From: Comamonas testosteroni
GTDB taxonomy: Bacteria; Pseudomonadota; Gammaproteobacteria; Burkholderiales; Burkholderiaceae_C
Assembly: GCF_000761245.1 (NCBI RefSeq)
Contig: NZ_AWOR01000043.1
Span: 62,001 to 126,000 of the forward strand
Reading direction: 5' to 3'
DNA length: 64,000 nt
Made by a program: the position numbers and the translations under genes. Of this stretch, positions 15,845 to 27,920 are shown piece by piece. The notes beneath the pieces are model-generated. The model saw nothing but the letters and a program-made list of their open reading frames with translations. It had not been told where the DNA came from and ran no database searches. Position 1 is the stretch's first letter; the number at the start of each line of letters is the position of its first letter.

Positions 15845-16891
15845 CTAAAGACCCCAGTCCTTGAGCGCAGGCAATGCCAGCTGGGTTGCGGCATAGCCCT
15901 CATCGATGGACTCGCGCCCACGGTAGAAGTCCATCAGCCCGACATGCGAGAGGCGCGGAGCAATCAGCACCTCGGCCGGGTCACCCGCCATGCGACTGCG
16001 GGTGATGCGCATCTGCATGATGTTGACACTGGCCATGACCACATTGACCAGCGAGGGCACAGGCACAGAAGCATCGTCCTCGACATCTCCCTCCCCCTTG
16101 CGGCCCCTGCGCATGACGGATGAGGACAATGTCTTCACGCTCGTCATGCTGCGCTTCCATGCGCCCGTCCAACCGAGCGGTGAGCCATTGGCCGCCAGAG
16201 CTTCGGGAATCTGGCTCAGTGGCACCGGAGGCTCCTCCTCTTCCAGGTGCAGTTGCGAGACCCTGAGCTCGCGGGCATGCAGATTGAGCTCGCTCCCGCT
16301 CATGTCCACGGGCTTCATATGCCTGCGCATGATGTCGGCATTCAAATCGACGGCGATGACGATGTCAGCGCCCATGGCGCGTGCCAGCGACACCGGCACC
16401 GGGTTGACCAAACCGCCATCGACCAGCAGTCGCCCCTCCCGCATCACGGGAGTGAACAGGCCAGGCAAGGCGATGGATGCGCGCACAGCCTCGGCAATCG
16501 AGCCCTTGCGCAGCCAGACCTCGGCACCTGTCTGCAAATCAGTGGCAACGCAGCCGAACGGCGTGCCCAGTTGCTCCACGGTTTCCTGGACGAAATTCTC
16601 GCGCCAGAACTCGATGATCTTCTCACCCTTGAGCAATCCGCCGCCCAGATTGAAGTCCATGAAGCCGAAGACCTTGCGTTTGCCCAGGCCCAGCACCCAG
16701 CTCTCGAAGGCATCCATTTCTCCGGCCGCATAGGTTGCACCGACCAATGAGCCAATGGAAGTGCCGCAGATGATGTCGGGGCTGACACCGGCTTCGCGCA
16801 GCGCGCGCAGCACGCCAAAATGCGCCCAGCCTCTTGCGGAGCCGCTGCCCAGGGCCAGGCCCACAACGGGTTTGCGTCGCAATTTGTTCAT
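15845..16891 (-). CDS. Patatin-like phospholipase (RssA type)
   Basis: A 348-residue patatin-family serine hydrolase. Oxyanion-hole motif GLALGSGSARG at the N-terminus, nucleophile Ser in the GTSIGS elbow (GxSxG), and catalytic Asp in VDGGLVNPVP. The C-terminal approximately 150 residues are variable and basic. It probably acts on acyl esters of phospholipids, but the true substrate of the RssA group is unknown. It follows ligA after 30 bases on the same strand and may be the last gene of that transcript. Confidence 0.85.
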   Translation of the reverse strand: MNKLRRKPVVGLALGSGSARGWAHFGVLRALREAGVSPDIICGTSIGSLVGATYAAGEMDAFESWVLGLGKRKVFGFMDFNLGGGLLKGEKIIEFWRENFVQETVEQLGTPFGCVATDLQTGAEVWLRKGSIAEAVRASIALPGLFTPVMREGRLLVDGGLVNPVPVSLARAMGADIVIAVDLNADIMRRHMKPVDMSGSELNLHARELRVSQLHLEEEEPPVPLSQIPEALAANGSPLGWTGAWKRSMTSVKTLSSSVMRRGRKGEGDVEDDASVPVPSLVNVVMASVNIMQMRITRSRMAGDPAEVLIAPRLSHVGLMDFYRGRESIDEGYAATQLALPALKDWGL

Positions 16892-16921
16892 GTGGCCCTC
16901 CTTGCTGCTTCTACAGTCGAC

Positions 16922-19066
<2,145 letters not shown>

Positions 19067-19080
19067 TCACGGTCTGGGAT

Positions 19081-19103
19081 AAAAAAGGCCAACATCGTTG
19101 GCC
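19081..19103 (-). terminator. Intrinsic terminator after zipA
   Basis: GGCCAA at 19087-19092 and TTGGCC at 19098-19103 with a five-base loop; on the minus strand it is followed by TTTTTT. It lies directly after the zipA stop and separates smc-zipA from ligA. Confidence 0.8.
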
Positions 19104-19112
19104 CTGTTTGTT

Positions 19113-20453
19113 TTAGCTGAAAAGCCTTCTGGCGAGAAGTGAGCCGGCCGACAGCTCCGCGCTGTCGAGCTTGTCGTAGAGCAGCTCCAGATCGTGCTGA
19201 ATCGGGTCCAGCGCCGAGACCGGCAGCAGATAGCCGTTCTGGTCGCAGAGCACGCCATCCATGGTCTGGCACAGTTGCTCTGCCACCTGACGCAGGCGCG
19301 CAAACGGCTGCTGTCCACGCGGCACCTGGGCCACATCCAGGCTGAGCAGGAATTCGCGCACGACTGACTGATCCAGATCGTCGCCCATGGCGGCCTGGGG
19401 GTCGTAGTTCAGCACCAGCACCGGCGGCAGGCCCTGGATGGGCGAGGCAAGCACCATGCGGCCAGGCATGGGCGTGATGACAAAGCCCAGGCGCTGGGCA
19501 TTTTGCTGCACATAACCAGCACTCCAGGATGCCTGACGCGCACGCAGCATAAAACTCAGCTGCGCATCATGCTCGCTGGCGAACTGATCGAGCTCGCGTG
19601 CCCGCGAGACCTCATTGAGCATATTGGGCACATCGGCCATGGCTCCCAGCGCATCGGCAAAGCGCTGCACCTTGGTGACGAATTCCGAAAACTCGATCTC
19701 GTTGAGTGCACCGGTACGGTTGGCCAGTTGGACACCGGCCTGAAAGCCCAGATAGCGCTGGCCGGTCTGCAACGGCTCCCACTGCTTGCTGTCCTGGTTC
19801 ATGCCTTCAATGGCAAAGGGCTTGTTGCCGGCGCGGCGGGTGCTGGGCTGGGCCTGCAAGGCCACTTCACCAGGAACAATCTGGGCCACGGTAATCGGAG
19901 CAATCGCATCGATCAACGCATCCAGATGGCCGCGACGCTCCACGGACGGGGCGGGAGGAATCGAAGCTGCCAGAGGAGCGTCCGTCAGCACGGGCTCCAC
20001 TGCTTGTGCGGCCTGCTCGGTCACGGCAGCAATAGCTGCATCCGTGCGCTGAGCGGTCACCTCTTGCACAGCCTCAGTCGCCTCGGCTTTGTGCTGGGCG
20101 GCCGCCAGGGCTTCCTGGCGCTGCGCTTCCTCATGGGCTTCGCGCGCTACTAGGCGGGCCAGCTCGGCATCGGCTTCGGCAAAGCGACCTGCGGATTCGG
20201 GCAACTGCAGGGGCTCGGTACCGGGAATGGCCTTGCCGAAATCCCCCAGCACGGGCTCATGCTGGTATTTGGTCAGGTCCGCACCATGACCGACGGTGTT
20301 CATTCCGGGCTCGAGGCGCTGAGGATCTGTGCTTTCTTCCTCAGGCTCGGCCCGCCTGGGCGCATTGCGGCGCGCAGTCCAGGAGTTGTAGGCAACGATC
20401 AGCGCCAACAGCACCACACCCAGGACGGCCAGACTGATTTGCAAGTTACTCAT
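19113..20453 (-). CDS. zipA: Cell division protein ZipA
   Basis: A 446-residue protein anchoring FtsZ to the inner membrane. One N-terminal TM helix (LQISLAVLGVVLLALIVAY, N-out), a basic and acidic linker, a long Ala/Glu/Gln-rich unstructured region, and a C-terminal ZipA FtsZ-binding domain from about residue 300 (LSFMLRARQASWSAGYVQ, GRMVLASPIQGLPPVLVL). It is longer than the E. coli protein, mostly in the linker. It follows smc after 36 bases; the smc-zipA-ligA order is usual in beta- and gammaproteobacteria. Confidence 0.9.
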   Translation of the reverse strand: MSNLQISLAVLGVVLLALIVAYNSWTARRNAPRRAEPEEESTDPQRLEPGMNTVGHGADLTKYQHEPVLGDFGKAIPGTEPLQLPESAGRFAEADAELARLVAREAHEEAQRQEALAAAQHKAEATEAVQEVTAQRTDAAIAAVTEQAAQAVEPVLTDAPLAASIPPAPSVERRGHLDALIDAIAPITVAQIVPGEVALQAQPSTRRAGNKPFAIEGMNQDSKQWEPLQTGQRYLGFQAGVQLANRTGALNEIEFSEFVTKVQRFADALGAMADVPNMLNEVSRARELDQFASEHDAQLSFMLRARQASWSAGYVQQNAQRLGFVITPMPGRMVLASPIQGLPPVLVLNYDPQAAMGDDLDQSVVREFLLSLDVAQVPRGQQPFARLRQVAEQLCQTMDGVLCDQNGYLLPVSALDPIQHDLELLYDKLDSAELSAGSLLARRLFS

Positions 20454-20489
20454 GTGAGAAAACGGTTCTTCAATAGGGGATGACCGGGC

Positions 20490-23400
20490 TCAGGATAGCT
20501 CAGCCATGGAGAGGGCGGACTCCATGTCCACCGCAACAATTCGTGAAACGCCCTGTTCCTGCATGGTCACACCAATCAGTTGCTCGGCCATCTCCATGGC
20601 GATCTTGTTGTGACTGATGAACAGGAACTGGGTTCCCTTGCTCATGCTGTAAACCAGCTTGGCATAACGTTCGGTATTGGCATCGTCCAGCGGTGCGTCC
20701 ACCTCGTCCAGCAGACAAAATGGCGCTGGGTTGAGCTGGAAGATGGCAAACACCAGCGCAATCGCGGTCAGCGCCTTCTCGCCGCCCGAGAGCAGGTGAA
20801 TGGTCTGGTTCTTCTTGCCGGGCGGCTGGGCAATCACCTGCACCCCGGCATCGAGAATTTCGTCGCCGGTGATCACCAGCTTGGCCTGACCGCCACCGAA
20901 CAGCTCGGGAAACATGCGGCCAAAATGGCGATTGACGATGTCGAAGGTGCCGGTCAGCAAATCCCGCGTCTCGGCATCGATCTTGCGAATGGCTTCTTCC
21001 AAAGTGTTCATGGCCTTGGTCAGATCATCCATCTGCGCATCGAGGAAGGTCTTGCGCTCACGTGCCAGGGTCAACTCATCCAGCGCAGCCAGATTCACGG
21101 CCCCCAGGGCCTGAATTTCGCGGTGCAGGCGGTCGATTTCACCTTGCAGGCCGTGCATGCGCACATTGCCTTCGGCGATCGACTGAGCCACAGCAGCCAG
21201 ATCAGCCTCGGCTTCGGTCAGCAGATTGCTGTACTGCTCCAGACCCAGACGCGCGGCCTGTTCCTTGAGCTGGAATTCTGTGATGCGCTGACGCAGCGGA
21301 TCCAGTGCCTTTTCCAGGCTCTGGCGGCGCTCGTCGCTGGCACGCAGCTTGTTGGTCAGATCCTCATATTCGCTGCGGCGCTCGGCAACCTCTTTTTCGC
21401 GCTGCATCTTCAGATCCAGTGCATCCTGCAGACCGCCCTGCGCCGCGGCATCAGACAGCCTTGTCAGTTCGTCCTGAGCGCGTTGCTGCTCCTCGGCCAG
21501 GGACTTGGCCTGCTGGCTGGCAGTTTCGATGGTGCGCGACAGCTCGGCGCGACGCGCGTGCAGCGTGCGCTGCGAGAAGGTCGCCTCCTGGGCCTGACGC
21601 TCCAGGCTGCGCAACTGCTCGCGCGATTCGTTCAGGCGGCGCTCGGCCTCCAGCACGCGATCTCCCAGCTGGGCATGGCGCTCCTGACTGTCGGCCAGCT
21701 GCATGTCCAGCTCTTCAAAGCGGGCCTCTGCGGCGACCTTGCGCTCTTCGATATCGGAGAGTTGGGTTTCGACTTCGGACAAATCCGCCGAAATTTGCGC
21801 GTTGCGTGCCCGCGCCTGCTCGGCCAGTTGAGACAGGCGCAAGGTCTCGACCTGTAGCTCATGGGCTCGGCTTTGTGACTCGCTCGCTTCGCGACGTGCG
21901 GACACCAGACGCTGCGAGGCATCTGCATAGGCACTTTCGGCGCGCACCAAAGCCGAACGCGATTCATCGGCGATCAGCGCCTGGGCGCGAACTTCCTTTT
22001 CCAGGTGCTCGATTTCCTGCGCCCGTGCCAGCAGCCCCGATTGCTCGGAGTCCTGCGCATAAAAGGTCACGCTGTGCGCGGTCACCGCATGACCTGTGGG
22101 CACATAAATGGTCTCGCCAGCCTGCAGATCGGCACGCTTGGCCAGGGCCTCGTCGAGCGTGGGGGCGGTATAGCAGCCCGTCAGCCAGTCCACCAGCACG
22201 GCGCGCAGGCCGGCGTCATTGATCTTGAGCAGATCGCTGAGACGCGCAAAGCGAGCAGTTGCCGGGGTACCGGCTGCCTGAGCCTGGCTGAAGAAGGCCA
22301 GTCGGGCTGGCGGAGCGTCCAGCCCCCCCGAGCCCAGAAAACCACGCACCATGTCGAGGCGCCCCACCTCCAGCGCACCCAGACGTTCGCGCAGTGCGGC
22401 TTCCAGCGCATTTTCCCAGCCCGACTCGATGGCAATGCGGCTCCACAGACCTTGCATGCCGTCCAACCCATGCTTGGCCAGCCAGGGCTGAAGCTTGCCA
22501 TCGGTCTTGACCTTTTCCTGCAAGGCCTTGAGCGCATCCAGCCGCGCAGACAAATCGGCGTGACGACTGTTTTCGGCATTCACGGCCTGCTGGCGTGCGC
22601 GCCTATCCTCGTCGAGTTGCGGCACGCTGTCCTGCAACTCATTGAGGACGGCATTGGCCATCTCGGCCAGCTCCTGCGCCTCGGCCAGTTGCGCCTGCAG
22701 ATTGTTCAGACGCGCTTCGTCCGGCGTTTCCAGTGCATTGCGGTCGGCCCGTAAACGTTCATAACGGGTTTCAAACTGGCGGCGCTGCTCATCGAGACTG
22801 CGCTGCTCGGCGGCCAGCACCTGAATCTGCTGCTGCACCTGCACCACCGAGTTGCGCTGGTCTGCATCGGCCTTCTGCGCCTTGTGCAGAGAATCTTCCA
22901 GATCAGGCAGGCGGGTGCTTTGCTCCTCGAGCTGGGCAGCCAGCATCTCGGCCTGCTCTTCAGCATCCATGCCTGCACCTTCAATGTTCTCGATCTCGCC
23001 CTGGGCCTCTTCGCTGCGGCTGCTCCACAGCAGCAGTTGCTCGGCCAGTTGCTGCAGACGCAGTTGCACGCGCTGGCGGCCTTCGACCACATAGCGGATC
23101 TCGGCCTCCAGCTTGCCGACCTCGGCAGTGGCTTCGTAGAGCTTGCTCTGCGCCTGGTTGACCTGATCGCTGGCATCGTAGTGCGACTGGCGCAGCGTCT
23201 CGAGTCCGCTCTCGTTGTTGCGGATATCGGCCATGCGCTCTTCGAGCTCGTTGACGACCTTGAGGCCTTCGATGCGCACGCGGTCCTGCTCGGCCTCGGC
23301 TTCGGCCCGTTTCATGAACCACAGTTGGTGCTGCTTGAGCGTGACCTGGGCGTTCAGGCCGTTGTACTTGGCCGCAACTTCGGCCTGCTTTTCCAGCTTG

Positions 23401-24017
23401 TCCAGATTGGCATTGAGCTCGCGCAGAATGTCTTCCACACGGGTGAGGTTCTCGGTCGTGGCCGAGAGGCGGTTTTCCGTCTCACGACGACGCTCCTTGT
23501 ACTTGGAAACCCCGGCCGCTTCTTCGAGGAACAGGCGCAGCTCTTCGGGGCGCGACTCGATGATGCGACTGATCGTGCCCTGGCCGATGATGGCGTAGGC
23601 ACGCGGTCCCAGACCCGTACCCAGAAACACGTCCTGAACGTCGCGACGACGCACGGGCTGGTTGTTGATGAAGTAGCTGCTATTGCCCTCGCGCGTGAGC
23701 ACGCGCTTGACGGCGATCTCGCCAAACTGCCCCCACTGACCGCCCGCGCGGTGGTCGCTGTTGTCGAACGTCAGCTCCACGCTGGCGCGACTGGAGGGTT
23801 TGCGATGGGTGGTGCCGTTGAAGATCACGTCCTGCATGGACTCGCCACGCAGCTCGCTGGCCTTGCTCTCCCCCAGCACCCAGCGCACCGCATCCATGAT
23901 GTTGGACTTGCCGCAACCGTTGGGTCCCACCACGCCGACCATCTGCCCCGGCAGAATGAAATTGGTGGGCTCGGCAAAGGATTTGAAGCCGGAGAGCTTG
24001 ATGGAATTCAGGCGCAC
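20490..24017 (-). CDS. smc: Chromosome segregation ATPase SMC
   Basis: A 1175-residue condensin subunit. N-terminal ATPase half with Walker A GPNGCGKSN, long coiled coil, hinge at about residues 520-640 (LQPWLAKHGLDGMQGLW onward), returning coiled coil, and C-terminal half with signature LSGGEKAL and Walker B FCLLDEVDAPLDDAN. The GTG start at 24017 gives the canonical SMC beginning RLNSIKLSGFKSF. The length matches the family. It heads the smc-zipA unit. A non-coding stretch of about 250 bases (24018-24269) upstream contains no recognisable gene. Confidence 0.97.
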   Translation of the reverse strand: MRLNSIKLSGFKSFAEPTNFILPGQMVGVVGPNGCGKSNIMDAVRWVLGESKASELRGESMQDVIFNGTTHRKPSSRASVELTFDNSDHRAGGQWGQFGEIAVKRVLTREGNSSYFINNQPVRRRDVQDVFLGTGLGPRAYAIIGQGTISRIIESRPEELRLFLEEAAGVSKYKERRRETENRLSATTENLTRVEDILRELNANLDKLEKQAEVAAKYNGLNAQVTLKQHQLWFMKRAEAEAEQDRVRIEGLKVVNELEERMADIRNNESGLETLRQSHYDASDQVNQAQSKLYEATAEVGKLEAEIRYVVEGRQRVQLRLQQLAEQLLLWSSRSEEAQGEIENIEGAGMDAEEQAEMLAAQLEEQSTRLPDLEDSLHKAQKADADQRNSVVQVQQQIQVLAAEQRSLDEQRRQFETRYERLRADRNALETPDEARLNNLQAQLAEAQELAEMANAVLNELQDSVPQLDEDRRARQQAVNAENSRHADLSARLDALKALQEKVKTDGKLQPWLAKHGLDGMQGLWSRIAIESGWENALEAALRERLGALEVGRLDMVRGFLGSGGLDAPPARLAFFSQAQAAGTPATARFARLSDLLKINDAGLRAVLVDWLTGCYTAPTLDEALAKRADLQAGETIYVPTGHAVTAHSVTFYAQDSEQSGLLARAQEIEHLEKEVRAQALIADESRSALVRAESAYADASQRLVSARREASESQSRAHELQVETLRLSQLAEQARARNAQISADLSEVETQLSDIEERKVAAEARFEELDMQLADSQERHAQLGDRVLEAERRLNESREQLRSLERQAQEATFSQRTLHARRAELSRTIETASQQAKSLAEEQQRAQDELTRLSDAAAQGGLQDALDLKMQREKEVAERRSEYEDLTNKLRASDERRQSLEKALDPLRQRITEFQLKEQAARLGLEQYSNLLTEAEADLAAVAQSIAEGNVRMHGLQGEIDRLHREIQALGAVNLAALDELTLARERKTFLDAQMDDLTKAMNTLEEAIRKIDAETRDLLTGTFDIVNRHFGRMFPELFGGGQAKLVITGDEILDAGVQVIAQPPGKKNQTIHLLSGGEKALTAIALVFAIFQLNPAPFCLLDEVDAPLDDANTERYAKLVYSMSKGTQFLFISHNKIAMEMAEQLIGVTMQEQGVSRIVAVDMESALSMAELS

Positions 24018-24269
24018 GGTGTCGGTGTAGGTCTAGAGGCTGGCCAGCAAAGGCTTGTGATTGGGGAAGAAAAACGGCAAAAGCGGTTGCACAAACGCAA
24101 AACTTGAAAAAGCCCTGTTCTTGCTCGCAACCGTCAACAGACGGGAATCATAACGCGGCCCGCCCCCTCGCCAGCCAAGATTGCTGCATACACGCAAACC
24201 ATAGCTGCCTGCGCTGGATCGGCAAGGGATTGGGGGTGATTCAGATCCGATAAGAGAGCGGCGAACGCC

Positions 24270-24599
24270 TCAAGCGCGCGGCTGCAAAGCGATCAGGCCC
24301 GCCCCCAGCAGACAGACGGCCACCCCTGCCATATCCCAGGCGCTGGGTTTGATGCCATCCACCAGCCACAGCCACAGAAGCGCCACGCTGATGTAGATGC
24401 CGCCGTAGGCCGCGTAGATACGACCAGAGGCCGACGGATGCAAAGTCAGCAGCCAGACAAACAAGGCCAGGCTGACCGCGGCGGGCAGCAGCAGCCAGGC
24501 ACTGCCGCCTTGCTTGAGCCAGAGCCAGGGCAAGTAGCAGCCCACAATCTCCGCCACGGCGGTCAGGACAAATAGCAGCAGGGTCTTGATTTCAGGCAA
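24270..24599 (-). CDS. ynfA: YnfA/UPF0060 family small membrane protein
   Basis: A 109-residue protein with four predicted TM helices and the family pattern [37 protein letters not shown] and [15 protein letters not shown]. YnfA relatives resemble small multidrug resistance transporters, and some members export cationic drugs, but the physiological substrate is unknown. No ATG is available, so the start is a TTG at 24599 with GAGAG upstream. It lies in reverse orientation between smc and the GGDEF/EAL gene. Confidence 0.88.
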   Translation of the reverse strand: MPEIKTLLLFVLTAVAEIVGCYLPWLWLKQGGSAWLLLPAAVSLALFVWLLTLHPSASGRIYAAYGGIYISVALLWLWLVDGIKPSAWDMAGVAVCLLGAGLIALQPRA

Positions 24600-24650
24600 T
24601 TCAATCTCTCACACAGCGAAATGCGGGCATTGTAGAGAGCATGAACCGCC

Positions 24651-27600
24651 TCAACGCATGGACACCGGACTGAGAGCCGGCATCGGAGATCCTGGCACAT
24701 TGCCATTGGTGACCAGACTCTCGAACTCGCTGACCGGCACGGGCGGACTCATCAGATAGCCTTGCCATGCATAGCAGCGTATCCCTTCGAGAAAACGACA
24801 CTGCGCCTGGGTTTCCACGCCTTCGGCGATCACATGCAGACTCAGGCTCTTGGCCAGAGCCACAATGGTGCGGGCAATGGCCGCGTCATTGGGATCGGTC
24901 AGCACGTCACGCACAAAGCTGCGATCGATCTTGAGCTGATCGAGCGGCAGCCGTTTCAGATAGGACAGCGAGGAGTAGCCGGTGCCAAAGTCGTCCAGCG
25001 AGAATCCGATGCCGTAGGACTTCAGACGCATCATCTTGGCGATGGTGTCGTCCACGTCGGAGACCAGCATGCCTTCGGTCAGCTCCAGCTTGAGTCGACG
25101 CGCATCGGCCCCATGCTCGGCCAGCGCCTTGAGCACCTGTTCGACAAATCCGCTCTGATGGAACTGCTTGGGACTGACGTTGACCGAGAGCACCAGTTGC
25201 GCATAACGAGGGTGCTTGGCCCATTTCGCCAGTTGCTGGCAGGCGGCCTGCAGCACCCAGTCGCCCAGGGGCAGGATGACGCCTGTTTCCTCGGCCAGCG
25301 GAATGAAATGCGCAGGGGGGACAAAGCCTTTTTCAGGATGCTTCCAGCGCAGCAGTCCTTCGGCGCCAATCACCTTGCCCATCTCTACCTGGGGTTGATA
25401 GAACAGCTCGAACTCACCGGCCTGCAGACCGGCACGCATGTCCTGCTCAAGCGTACGACGCTCCTGCAGCGCCGATTGCAGCTGGGGGTCAAAGAAGCAA
25501 CTGACATTGCGCCCCTGACTCTTGGCCTGGTACATGGCCATTTCAGCGCGGCGCTGTACCTCTTCACCCGTCAGTTCTGCCTCGCCAAACAGGCTCAGGC
25601 CCATGCTGACAGTGATGGAGCGCGGAATACCGCCAATCTCTATGGGCTCACGCAATCGGCTCAGCCACTGGTCGGCCTGCTGCTCCAGCCTGGCGGCAGC
25701 CGCGACGGAATCGCTGCCAAGGTCCTCGATCAGCAGTACAAAATCATCGCCACCCTGACGAGCAATCGTGGCCCCTGAAGGAAGCAGTCCACGGATGCGC
25801 TGACTCATCGACTGCAGCAGCAAATCGCCCTGATCCAGACCATAGGTCTCGTTGAAGGCTTTGAAGTTATCGATATCCAGCAGCACCACACCGCCAAAAT
25901 GCGCCTTGCGTTGCGCCACGGCCAGAGCCTGTTGCAGCCGATCAGCCAGCAGGCGCCGGTTGGGCAGGCCAGTCAAGGCGTCGTAGAAGGCCAGACGGCG
26001 GACCTCCTGCTCGGCCGCCATACGCTGGCTCTGATCCTGCAGCACCATCAAGCACCCCTCGGCTTGCAACACGGCACTGACCGCAACCGGACGTCGCAGA
26101 CCGTCTATCCCCCTGAGCATCAATGTCTGCGCAGACACCATGCAAGCCGACGCCTCGGTGGCGAGCTCGTCCCACTGAGCCTGCACACCGTCGACACGCT
26201 CGGATTGGCTCAGCTGCAACGTCCGGCGGGCCTGAGCCCTGGCGACTTCCCAGCGCTGGATGACGCGCTCGCGCTCAGCGGCATCGGGGAACATGCGCTC
26301 CCACCACTGCTGGGTTGATACGCTGGGCTTGCCCCCATGGCCGGCCAGACGCAAAAACTCTTCGTTCCAGTAGACCAGGCGCCCATCCAGATCCTCCATG
26401 ACCAGACCCACCGGGAGTCTTTGCATGAGATTGCGCAACTGCTGATGACCCAGACGCTCCATCTGCTCGAGGCGCTTGCGCCCGCTGATGTCCTGCACCA
26501 GCACCTGCAGGCGCCGGGATTCATGACGTCCGGTCAGAAACGCATTGAGTTCAACCCAGACTGGCGCGCCATCCTTGGAACGCAGACAGTACTCGCCCGC
26601 GTTGTGCTGGAACTGCTGCAAGTCCAGTCCTTCAAGCAGTTGCGCACAGTGCGCCTGGTCTTCGGGCATGACCAGCTCCAGCACGCTGCGTCTGTGAATT
26701 TCCTGGGCCTCATAGCCCAGCAACCGACAGAAATGCTGGTTGACCTTGAGTACCCTGCGCGTGGCGACATCAAGCTCGAGCACGCCCATGGCAGCCTGCT
26801 CGCACATGGCATGAAAGCGCGCATCACTCTCCTGCCTTGCCTGAGCACTGAACTTGAGGCGCCGGCTCCAGCTCCAGCGGCTTTGCCACCAGCCCGAGAC
26901 CCAGGCAGCCAGCAGCAGCCCCGCCAGCAGGCCCAGGCCCAATACCAGCCAGGGCAGATACCTCTCAAGCCTTCTCTGAGTGCTGAGCGCGGGCTTGAAC
27001 TGCAGCGACCAGATGCGGTCATACACCTGTATCTGCCGCTCCAGCGGCTTGATCAAGGCAAATTCAGGATGAGTTTCCGCCTCCGCCCACAGTGAGCCAG
27101 TGAATAAAATCTCCGAACCGCCGGCAAGCATCGACAGCGGCGTGGTCAGTCTCTTGTGGTCCCCATCGGCCTTTGGCGATGGGTCGGCTGGGCTGAGATC
27201 CACCAGCTTGAAGGCTACCTGAGGGTAGAGGTTGGCCGGAACCAGCCCCCTCGCAAATTCGCCCAGACGGATCCGTGCATTGAGCGTTCCGAGGGGCTTT
27301 CCGGAAGATTTCCCGATAGCGGCGGCGCCTCCCTCCTCTGCTGCGGCCCACAACGGAGCCCGCAACACCACGCCCTTGGGGCTATCGGGCAGTTGCAGAA
27401 AGCGAAATGGAGCCGACATCGACATCTGGCGAGAGTTCCATGCCTGTATCAAGGAATGAAATGCCGCCGCCGGCTGACGCGCATTGCTCCCCGCCAGTGC
27501 CTCGTTGCCTATCAGCGGCCAGACGTAGGAAACCTCGAAGGCCTGTGAATCACGCGCAAGATCGGTATGCAGCTCCGCAGTCACTGCACGGGTCAGACTC

Positions 27601-27920
27601 AGGGCCTGCAGCCCCACCAGACTATCCTGACTGAGCAGAGCATGGGCATGCTGGGCAAACACCTGCTGGCCCGCATCCGCATTGCGGCCCATTTGCTCGG
27701 CGAGCTTGACGAGCAGACGGTCATAGCTGCCCAGGCGTTGCTCCAGAGCTCGTGTCGCCATATCGGCACTGAGCTGCAAGCGCTGTTGCATGCGCGACTC
27801 CTGGCGTTGATGGAGCATCCAGCCCCCCAAACCGCCACAGGAAATTCCAAAACCCAATGCCAGCAGCGCCAACCAGGGTTTACGCACTTTCATCACTGGC
27901 TGAGTTGCGAATTGCGACAT
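24651..27920 (-). CDS. Membrane CHASE-PAS-GGDEF-EAL cyclic-di-GMP protein
   Basis: A protein of about 1089 residues. An N-terminal TM helix (LALLALGFGISCGGLGGWML), a periplasmic CHASE-like sensory domain (about 30-310, with SYVWPLIGNEALAGSNAR), a second TM (YLPWLVLGLGLLAGLLLAAWV), two PAS domains, a GGDEF domain (DALTGLPNRRLLADRL; active site reads GGDDF) and an EAL domain (first motif reads EGLLRW; then ELTEGML, DDFGTGYSS, LKIDRSFV, AEGVET). The EAL metal ligands are largely present, so phosphodiesterase activity is likely. The cyclase motif deviates and may be weak or regulatory. The start is uncertain: ATG 27920 (MSQFATQ) or ATG 27893 (MKVRKPW). Confidence 0.85.
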   Translation of the reverse strand: MSQFATQPVMKVRKPWLALLALGFGISCGGLGGWMLHQRQESRMQQRLQLSADMATRALEQRLGSYDRLLVKLAEQMGRNADAGQQVFAQHAHALLSQDSLVGLQALSLTRAVTAELHTDLARDSQAFEVSYVWPLIGNEALAGSNARQPAAAFHSLIQAWNSRQMSMSAPFRFLQLPDSPKGVVLRAPLWAAAEEGGAAAIGKSSGKPLGTLNARIRLGEFARGLVPANLYPQVAFKLVDLSPADPSPKADGDHKRLTTPLSMLAGGSEILFTGSLWAEAETHPEFALIKPLERQIQVYDRIWSLQFKPALSTQRRLERYLPWLVLGLGLLAGLLLAAWVSGWWQSRWSWSRRLKFSAQARQESDARFHAMCEQAAMGVLELDVATRRVLKVNQHFCRLLGYEAQEIHRRSVLELVMPEDQAHCAQLLEGLDLQQFQHNAGEYCLRSKDGAPVWVELNAFLTGRHESRRLQVLVQDISGRKRLEQMERLGHQQLRNLMQRLPVGLVMEDLDGRLVYWNEEFLRLAGHGGKPSVSTQQWWERMFPDAAERERVIQRWEVARAQARRTLQLSQSERVDGVQAQWDELATEASACMVSAQTLMLRGIDGLRRPVAVSAVLQAEGCLMVLQDQSQRMAAEQEVRRLAFYDALTGLPNRRLLADRLQQALAVAQRKAHFGGVVLLDIDNFKAFNETYGLDQGDLLLQSMSQRIRGLLPSGATIARQGGDDFVLLIEDLGSDSVAAAARLEQQADQWLSRLREPIEIGGIPRSITVSMGLSLFGEAELTGEEVQRRAEMAMYQAKSQGRNVSCFFDPQLQSALQERRTLEQDMRAGLQAGEFELFYQPQVEMGKVIGAEGLLRWKHPEKGFVPPAHFIPLAEETGVILPLGDWVLQAACQQLAKWAKHPRYAQLVLSVNVSPKQFHQSGFVEQVLKALAEHGADARRLKLELTEGMLVSDVDDTIAKMMRLKSYGIGFSLDDFGTGYSSLSYLKRLPLDQLKIDRSFVRDVLTDPNDAAIARTIVALAKSLSLHVIAEGVETQAQCRFLEGIRCYAWQGYLMSPPVPVSEFESLVTNGNVPGSPMPALSPVSMR

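Noticed and set aside
22884-24107. Plus-strand open frame of about 400 residues antisense to smc
   Set aside because: Antisense to the clearly coding SMC head; Leu/Gly-rich translation without domains.
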